A stretch of DNA of 64,000 nt from Streptomyces lichenis (GTDB lineage Bacteria; Actinomycetota; Actinomycetes; Streptomycetales; Streptomycetaceae), in the NCBI RefSeq assembly GCF_023218175.1, contig NZ_JALPTH010000004.1, forward strand, positions 1-64,000, in the 5' to 3' direction. The translations under genes were made by a program, and so were the position numbers. Under the pieces are notes generated by a model, which saw only the letters and a list, made by a program, of their open reading frames with translations, was not told where the DNA came from and did no database searches. Positions 58,945 to 64,000 of this stretch are shown one piece after another. The first letter of the stretch is position 1; each line of letters opens with the position of its first letter.

Positions 58945-61527
58945 TCAGCTGGCGGCTTCCGACCCGGCGCCCTTCCCCGCCGCCGCGTCGCGGCGCTGCG
59001 CGGCGAAGGCGCGGGCCAGGTCGTCCCGGGCCTCCAGCACCAGCCGGCGCAGCGCCGGCGGGGCCGACTCATGGGCGGCCAGCCAGCGGTCGGCCGCCCC
59101 CAGGGTGGCGGCCGGGTCCTGGTGGCCGGGGAACAGCCCGCGCACCACGTCCATGCCGATCTGGATGGAGCGCTCCCGCCACACCCGCTCGATCACCTCG
59201 AAGTACGTCGGCGCGTACGGGGCGGTCAGCTCCCGCTGGTGGGGCTGGACGAAGCCCCCGATGGTGGCCTCCACCAGCGCGTTGGACAGCTTGTCGGACT
59301 CCACCACGGCCGCCCAGGCCTGCGCCTTGACCGCCGCCGACGGCCGCGAGGCCAGGCAGCGCACCTCGTGCCGCTTGCCGGAGGCGGTGTCGTCCCGGGC
59401 CAGCTCGGCCGCGACCGCCGCCTCGTTCGCCCGGCCGTGCGCCACCAGCGGCTCCAGGAAGGTCCAGCGCAGCTCCTGGTCCACTTGAAGGCCGTCGATC
59501 CGCTCGGTACCCGCCAGCAGCCCCTCCAGGAGGGTGAAGTCGGCCTCCGAGGCGGCCGTGGCGGCCAGGAAGCGCGCCCAGGTCAGCTGGTGCTCGCTGC
59601 CCGGCTCGGCGGCACGCAGCTCCTTCAGCGCGCCCTCCGCGAGCAGCCGGCCGCCCTCCTCCCGCCACTGCGGCGCCGTGTACTGCGACAGCGCGGTGCG
59701 GACCTGGGCGTGCAGCATCTGGAGCACCCCGATCTCCGACTCGCGGCCGGCGAAGGCCAGCACCAGCGCCACGAAGTCGCGGGCCGGCAGCAGGGCGTCC
59801 CGGGTCAGGTTCCACAGCGCCGACCAGCACAGCGCCCGCGCCAGCGGGTCCCGCAGCGCGCCCAGGTGGTCCCGCAGGGTGGCCAGCGAGCCCTCGTCGA
59901 AGCGGATCTTGCAGTACGTCAGGTCGTCGTCGTTGACCAACACCAGCGCGGGCCGCTCGGCCCCGGCCAGCTCGGCCACCACCGTCCGCGCCCCGGTGAC
60001 GTCCACCTCGGCGCGGGCGTACCGCACCAGCTCACCGCCGTCGAGCCGGTACAGCCCCACCGCCGCCCGGTGCGGCCGCAACACCTCGCCGTCCTGCTCC
60101 ACGGCCAGCTCGGCGACGGTCCCGTCCGCCCCGTAGGACACCACCGGGGTCAGCGCGTTGACCCCGGTCGTCTCCAGCCAGGAGCGCGACCAGGCCCGCA
60201 TGTCCCGGCCGGAGGTCTCCTCCAGCACCGACAGCAGGTCCTCCAGCCGCGTGTTGCCGTAGGCGTGCCGCTTGAAGTAGCGCCGGGCGCCTTCCAGGAA
60301 CGCCTCCCGGCCCGCGTACGCCACCAGCTGCTTCAGCACCGCCGCGCCCTTGGCGTAGGTGATGCCGTCGAAGTTGAGCTTGGCGTCCTCCAGGTCCCGG
60401 ATGTCGGCGGTGATCGGGTGGGTGGAGGGCAGCTGGTCGGCCCGGTACGCCCAGGACTTGCGGTTGTTGGCGAAGGTCACCCAGCTGTTGGTGAACCGGG
60501 TCGCCTCCGCCAGCACGAAGGAGCCCATGAAGTCGGCGAAGGACTCCTTCAGCCACAGGTCGTCCCACCAGACCATGGTGACCAGGTCGCCGAACCACAT
60601 GTGGGCCATCTCGTGCAGGATCACATTGGCCCGGCGCTCGTAGGCGGCCTGGGTGACCTTGCCCCGGTAGACGTACTCCTCCCGGAAGGTCACCAGGCCC
60701 GGGTTCTCCATCGCGCCGAGGTTGTACTCGGGGACGAAGACCTGGTCGTACTTGCCGAACGGGTAGGGGTAGTCGAAGTTCTCGTGGAAGAAGTCGAAGC
60801 CCTGCCTGGTGATCAGGAAGATGTCGTCGGCGTCGAAGTGGCGGGCCAGGCTGCGCCGGCACATCGCGCCGAGCGGGATCTCCAGCCCGTCCCGCCGGTA
60901 GACGTCGGTGACATGGTGGTACGGCCCGGCCACCACACAGGTGATGTACGTGGAGATGGGCGCCGTCTCGGCGAACCGCCAGACCCCGCCCTCGCGGGAC
61001 TCCTCGGCCCCGTTGCCCCAGACGCTCCAGCCCTCCGGGGCGGTCACCGTGAAGCGGTAGGGCGCCTTGAGGTCGGGCTGCTCGAAGTTGGCGAACACCC
61101 GCCGGGCGTCGGCCGGTTCGTACTGGGTGTAGAGGTAGACCTCGCCGTCCTCCGGGTCGACGAAGCGGTGCATGCCCTCGCCGGTGCGGCTGTAGGCGCA
61201 ATCGGCGTCCACCACCAGGGTGTTCTGCTCGGCCAGGTCGTCCAGCGCGATCCGGGCCCCGTCGAAGACGGCCGCCGGGTCCAGCTCCCGCCCGTTGAGC
61301 ACCACGGAGGTCACGGACGGGGCGATCAGGTCGGCGAAGGTCGCGGCGCCCGGCACGGCGCAGCGGAACCGGATGGTGGTCACCGAGCGGAAGGTCCGGG
61401 GCCCCTCACCGCCGCCACCGCCCTCGCCGACCGCGGACCGCAGGTCCAGCGCGACCTCGTAGCCGTCGACGGAGAGCAGCTCGGCGCGGTGCCGGGCCTC
61501 CTCGCGGGTCAGGTTCTCAAGCGGCAC
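58945..61527 (-). CDS. pepN: Aminopeptidase N (M1 zinc metallopeptidase), copy 2
   Basis: An 860-residue paralogue of the enzyme at 48.3-50.8 kb. GAMEN at about 271-275; zinc site HEMAH (H305, H309), third ligand E328 in LKESF, catalytic E306. The fold order and length match copy 1, but the sequences differ throughout (for example MVWWDDLWLKESF against MEWWNDLWLNESF), so the duplication is old and substrate range may differ. ATG (MPLENLTREEARHRAE) preceded by AAGGAGTTCG. Confidence 0.97.
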   Translation of the reverse strand: MPLENLTREEARHRAELLSVDGYEVALDLRSAVGEGGGGGEGPRTFRSVTTIRFRCAVPGAATFADLIAPSVTSVVLNGRELDPAAVFDGARIALDDLAEQNTLVVDADCAYSRTGEGMHRFVDPEDGEVYLYTQYEPADARRVFANFEQPDLKAPYRFTVTAPEGWSVWGNGAEESREGGVWRFAETAPISTYITCVVAGPYHHVTDVYRRDGLEIPLGAMCRRSLARHFDADDIFLITRQGFDFFHENFDYPYPFGKYDQVFVPEYNLGAMENPGLVTFREEYVYRGKVTQAAYERRANVILHEMAHMWFGDLVTMVWWDDLWLKESFADFMGSFVLAEATRFTNSWVTFANNRKSWAYRADQLPSTHPITADIRDLEDAKLNFDGITYAKGAAVLKQLVAYAGREAFLEGARRYFKRHAYGNTRLEDLLSVLEETSGRDMRAWSRSWLETTGVNALTPVVSYGADGTVAELAVEQDGEVLRPHRAAVGLYRLDGGELVRYARAEVDVTGARTVVAELAGAERPALVLVNDDDLTYCKIRFDEGSLATLRDHLGALRDPLARALCWSALWNLTRDALLPARDFVALVLAFAGRESEIGVLQMLHAQVRTALSQYTAPQWREEGGRLLAEGALKELRAAEPGSEHQLTWARFLAATAASEADFTLLEGLLAGTERIDGLQVDQELRWTFLEPLVAHGRANEAAVAAELARDDTASGKRHEVRCLASRPSAAVKAQAWAAVVESDKLSNALVEATIGGFVQPHQRELTAPYAPTYFEVIERVWRERSIQIGMDVVRGLFPGHQDPAATLGAADRWLAAHESAPPALRRLVLEARDDLARAFAAQRRDAAAGKGAGSEAAS

Positions 61528-61720
61528 GGGCGAACTCCTTCGTTGCTCGTCAGGTCAGGCCCGATCCTCCCACGCCCCCGATCCGGCCCTCCGCCGGGAA
61601 TGGCGCGCCCGATCAGCGGTGTTCCGCCTTCCGTAGAGATCGCACTGCTACGACTGTTCCGACCGTTCCCTCGGTCCGTTCCGACCCTTTCGACCCGTTC
61701 GCGCTTGACGAGGAGCTCGC

Positions 61721-62365
61721 ATGTCCGAGACGAGGACCCCCGCCGACTTCTGGTTCGACCCGCTGTGCCCCTGGGCGTGGATGACCTCCCGCTGGATCCT
61801 GGAGGTCGAGAAGGTGCGCCCGGTGGACGTGCGCTGGCACGTGATGAGCCTGGCCGTGCTGAACGAGGACAAGCTCGACGAGCTGCCGGAGCAGTACCGG
61901 GAGCTGCTCGGCCCGAAGGGCTGGCGCCCGGTCCGGGTGGTCACCGCCGCCCGTGAGCTGCACGGCGACGAGGTGGTGGGCCCGCTCTACACGGCGCTCG
62001 GCACCCGTTTCCACAACAACGACGAGGGCCCGACCCTGGAGGCCATCGCCGGCGCCCTGGCCGACGCGGGCCTGCCGGCCGAGCTGATCGAGTACGCCGA
62101 CAAGGACACCTACGACGCACAGGTGCGCGCCTCCCACGAGGAGGGCATCAGCAAGGTCGGCCAGGAGGTCGGCACCCCGGTCATCGCGGTGCCCGGCGCC
62201 GACGGCGAGCAGATCGCCTTCTTCGGCCCGGTCGTCACCCCCGCCCCGCAGGGCGAGGAGGCCGCCCGGCTGTGGGACGGCACCCTGCTGGTGGCCTCCG
62301 TCCCCGGCTTCTACGAGCTGAAGCGCAGCCGCACCAAGGGCCCGGACTTCAGCAACCTGAAGTAG
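61721..62365 (+). CDS. DsbA-family thioredoxin-fold protein, mycothiol-dependent nitroreductase (Rv2466c) homologue
   Basis: A 214-residue soluble protein closely like M. tuberculosis Rv2466c over its length (FWFDPLCPWAW, WHVMSLAVLNE, LYTALGTRFHNN, VGQEVGTPVIAVPG, FYELKRSRT). Rv2466c has a CPWC active site; here it is CPWA, keeping only the nucleophilic Cys, so it should work as a monothiol enzyme with mycothiol. The cis-Pro (GTPVI) is kept. Start ATG preceded by GACGAGGAG. GTTCCGACC is repeated at 61656 and 61678 in its leader. Confidence 0.9.
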   Translation: MSETRTPADFWFDPLCPWAWMTSRWILEVEKVRPVDVRWHVMSLAVLNEDKLDELPEQYRELLGPKGWRPVRVVTAARELHGDEVVGPLYTALGTRFHNNDEGPTLEAIAGALADAGLPAELIEYADKDTYDAQVRASHEEGISKVGQEVGTPVIAVPGADGEQIAFFGPVVTPAPQGEEAARLWDGTLLVASVPGFYELKRSRTKGPDFSNLK

Positions 62366-62392
62366 TCCGTCCCCGCGTACAGCCCTCATACA

Positions 62393-62431
62393 GAACGGCC
62401 CCCGCGATTCCTGTCATCGCGGGGGCCGTTC
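62393..62431. terminator. Terminator between the DsbA-like gene and sodF
   Basis: A perfect 16-bp stem (GAACGGCCCCCGCGAT at 62393-62408 with 62416-62431), 7-base loop, then CTTCTTCC on the + side. It ends the DsbA-like transcript and may also serve the convergent sodF. Confidence 0.9.
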
Positions 62432-62516
62432 CTTCTTCCGCCTGCCCCGTGAAGGTTGAGAAGACGATCACGAGCAGGGCGCCTCGGGGTGCCGAAGGCT
62501 GTGTGCGGCGGGGTGC

Positions 62517-63161
62517 TCAGGGGGTGATGAGCGGGGTGCGGCCCTTGGCCTCGGCGTAGCGCTTGGCCACGTCCTGCCAGTTGACGACCTGCCACATCGC
62601 CTCGATGAAGTCCACCTTCTGGTTCTTGTACTGGAGGTAGAAGGCGTGCTCCCAGGCGTCGAACACCAGGACCGGGACGGAGCCCTGGCCGACGTTGCCC
62701 TGGTGGTCGTAGACCTGCTCGACGATCAGGCGGCCGCTGACCGGCTCGTAGGCGAGGACGCCCCAGCCGGAGCCCTGGGTGGTCGCGGCGGCCTTCGACA
62801 GCTGCGCCTTGAACTTGGCGAAGGAGCCGAAGGACGCGGTGATGGCGTCCGCCAGGTCGCCGACCCCGTCGGCCGCCTGCGGCTCGCCGCCGCCGCCGTT
62901 CTTGGTGCCGGTCATGTTGTGCCAGTAGATGGAGTGCAGGATGTGGCCGGAGAGATGGAACGCGAGGTTCTTCTCCAGGCCGTTGATGGACCCCCACGCC
63001 TCCTTGTCGCGGGCCTCCTCCAGCTGCTCCAGGGTGTCGTTGGCGCCCTTCACGTACGCGGCGTGGTGCTTGTCGTGGTGCAGCTCGATGATCTGCGGGT
63101 TGATGACCGGGTCGAGCTCCGCGTAGTCGTACGGAAGTTCAGGAAGTGTGTAGATCGCCAT
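62517..63161 (-). CDS. sodF: Iron (Fe/Zn) superoxide dismutase
   Basis: A 214-residue Fe/Mn-type SOD. Metal ligands: the first His in [12 protein letters not shown] (about residue 28), the His in [12 protein letters not shown], and the Asp and His of FDAWEHAFY. The N-terminal [13 protein letters not shown] and gateway HHDKHH are typical of the family; the streptomycete enzyme contains iron and is repressed when nickel is available so that Ni-SOD takes over. The ATG at 63161 follows GGAGGG. The promoter bears a Nur-like box. Iron rather than manganese is inferred from the genus. Confidence 0.95.
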   Translation of the reverse strand: MAIYTLPELPYDYAELDPVINPQIIELHHDKHHAAYVKGANDTLEQLEEARDKEAWGSINGLEKNLAFHLSGHILHSIYWHNMTGTKNGGGGEPQAADGVGDLADAITASFGSFAKFKAQLSKAAATTQGSGWGVLAYEPVSGRLIVEQVYDHQGNVGQGSVPVLVFDAWEHAFYLQYKNQKVDFIEAMWQVVNWQDVAKRYAEAKGRTPLITP

Positions 63162-63181
63162 GTCCGAGCCCTCCGACTGCT

Positions 63182-63210
63182 TATTGCACATTCTATGCAG
63201 TTGCAGGCTA
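63182..63210 (-). promoter_or_regulatory. sodF: sodF promoter with candidate Nur (nickel regulator) box
   Basis: On the minus strand TGCAACTGCATAGAATGTGCAA contains TGCAA words facing each other and a TAGAAT hexamer identical to the streptomycete -10 (TAGAAT at 63192-63197 on the + strand as ATTCTA). On the + strand TTGCA occurs at 63184-63188 and 63201-63205. Nur boxes are described as tGCaa-N5-ttGCA; overlap with the -10 fits repression by Ni-Nur. The match is partial and spacing is not exact. Confidence 0.6.
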
Positions 63211-63288
63211 ACAGTAGGTGCGAGAACTGTTGATCAGTCCATCGTCCTAGGACTCCGGCGCGTCGCGGCGGTACGGAGCACGAAAGGT

Positions 63289-63319
63289 GACGGCCCCGGT
63301 AGCGGATACCGGGGCCGTC
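63289..63319 (-). terminator. Terminator after the amino acid permease
   Basis: A 12-bp perfect stem (GACGGCCCCGGT at 63289-63300 with 63308-63319), 7-base loop, followed on the minus strand by ACCTTTCG, 21 bases after the permease stop. Confidence 0.85.
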
Positions 63320-63340
63320 GCCTGTTCACGAGGGGGGAGG

Positions 63341-64000
63341 TCAGCCGGTGCGGCGGGCCGCCAGCTTCTGCCGGGTGAAGCCGGCCACGGCCAGGAAGAG
63401 GGTCAGCCCGCCGGTGGACAGCAGCTGGATCCGGGTGTCCGGCTCACGCGCCATCAGCACGAACACCGCCGCCATCGCGGCCAGCGCGACCCAGGTCAGA
63501 TAGGGGTACGCCCACATCCGCACCACCAGCTTCTCGGGCGCCTCCCGCTGGAGGCGGCGGCGCAGCCGCAGCTGGGAGACCGCGATGAACACCCAGACCA
63601 CCAGGATCACCGCGCCGATCATGTTCAGCAGCCAGGCGAAGACGTCGTCCGGCCGCCAGTAGCTGAGCAGTACGCACAGGAAGCCGAAGACCGAGGAGAC
63701 CAGCACCGCGATCCGGGGCACCCCGCCGGATATCCGGCCCAGTGCCTTCGGCCCCTGGCCGCGGGCGACCAGCGAGTGGGCCATCCGGGAGGCGCCGTAG
63801 ATGTTGGCGTTCATCGCGGAGAGCAGGGCTACCAGCACCACCACGTTCATGATCTGCCCGGCGCCCGGGATGTCCAGGGCGTCCAGGGTGGCGACATAGG
63901 GGCCGACCTCGACCACCGCCTTGTCGGTCCACGGCACCAGGGTGACCACCACGGCCATCGAGCCCACGTAGAACAGCGCGATCCGCCACATCGCGGTGCG
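63341..64000 (-). CDS. Amino acid permease (APC superfamily), 3' part only
   Basis: The last 219 residues of an amino acid:cation symporter; the 5' part lies beyond the right edge and the frame stays open to base 64000. Visible are a segment after VTLVPWTDKAV, the conserved NANIYGASRMAHSLVARGQGP region of the GABA/aromatic/asparagine permease group, and five or six hydrophobic spans ending with a basic tail (GFTRQKLAARR). Substrate cannot be decided from this part. A strong hairpin follows the stop. Confidence 0.93.
   Translation of the reverse strand, partial: RTAMWRIALFYVGSMAVVVTLVPWTDKAVVEVGPYVATLDALDIPGAGQIMNVVVLVALLSAMNANIYGASRMAHSLVARGQGPKALGRISGGVPRIAVLVSSVFGFLCVLLSYWRPDDVFAWLLNMIGAVILVVWVFIAVSQLRLRRRLQREAPEKLVVRMWAYPYLTWVALAAMAAVFVLMAREPDTRIQLLSTGGLTLFLAVAGFTRQKLAARRTG

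Noticed and set aside
59071..61956. 961-codon + strand frame
   Set aside because: Antisense to pepN copy 2 and composed of Gly/Arg/Val-rich text with no family features.

Overview
The window looks like a stretch of the core chromosome of a Streptomyces species or close relative. The DNA is extremely G+C rich with G or C at nearly every third codon position, GTG and TTG starts are common, and the gene families are typical of streptomycetes (mycothiol-linked thioredoxin-fold protein, SsbB-type SSB, thioester-domain adhesin with an LAETG sorting motif, Ni-responsive Fe-SOD, PknG-type kinase). From memory, the order of several genes (sodF, aminopeptidase N, asd, malQ, hyaluronidase-like GH84, PknG-type kinase, EttA, ssbB) resembles the SCO2630-SCO2690 part of the S. 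coelicolor chromosome; this was not checked.

Layout. 0.3-6.2 kb (+): a secreted 3-hydroxybutyrate-oligomer hydrolase-like enzyme, 3-hydroxybutyrate dehydrogenase, an MHS-family transporter and a GAF/PucR-type regulator, together a likely poly/oligo-3-hydroxybutyrate use locus. 6.1-9.8 kb: an exonuclease-BRCT-TerD fusion, an SRPBCC protein, a frameshifted DUF6928-like gene and tRNA-Arg(TCT). 10.2-14.9 kb (+): two overlapping P-loop GTPase genes and an SsbB-like SSB. 15-22.7 kb: a thioester-domain surface protein, EttA, a thioesterase, a conserved unknown protein, truncated haemoglobin GlbO, an array of about 21 copies of a 22-bp repeat, a PlsC-type acyltransferase and a methyltransferase.

22.8-35.2 kb (-) is the most interesting part: a seven-gene block, transcribed glnX - glnH - coiled-coil protein - pknG-type kinase - PP2C phosphatase - VWA protein - FHA protein. 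It combines an extracytoplasmic ligand-binding protein, a membrane partner, a Ser/Thr kinase, its presumed phosphatase, a phosphothreonine-binding reader and a VWA scaffold. The kinase, phosphatase and FHA protein each carry two zinc-ribbon-like CxxC pairs, which ties them together physically as well as by position.

35.4-48.2 kb: MscS channel, HNH endonuclease, a large GH84-like enzyme with an altered catalytic pair, a small PLTSEP-repeat protein just upstream of malQ, a small membrane protein, and a MarR regulator divergent from a DMT exporter across four 15-bp operator-like repeats, followed by a second DMT exporter and a LysR regulator. 48.3-64 kb: aminopeptidase N, aspartate-semialdehyde dehydrogenase, a large subtilase, Nudix hydrolase, serine beta-lactamase-like protein, an AbiEi/DUF559-like orphan, a second aminopeptidase N, a DsbA-like mycothiol nitroreductase homologue, Fe-SOD with a Nur-like promoter, and an amino acid permease cut by the right edge. 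No integrase, transposase, CRISPR array, rRNA or biosynthetic gene cluster was seen.
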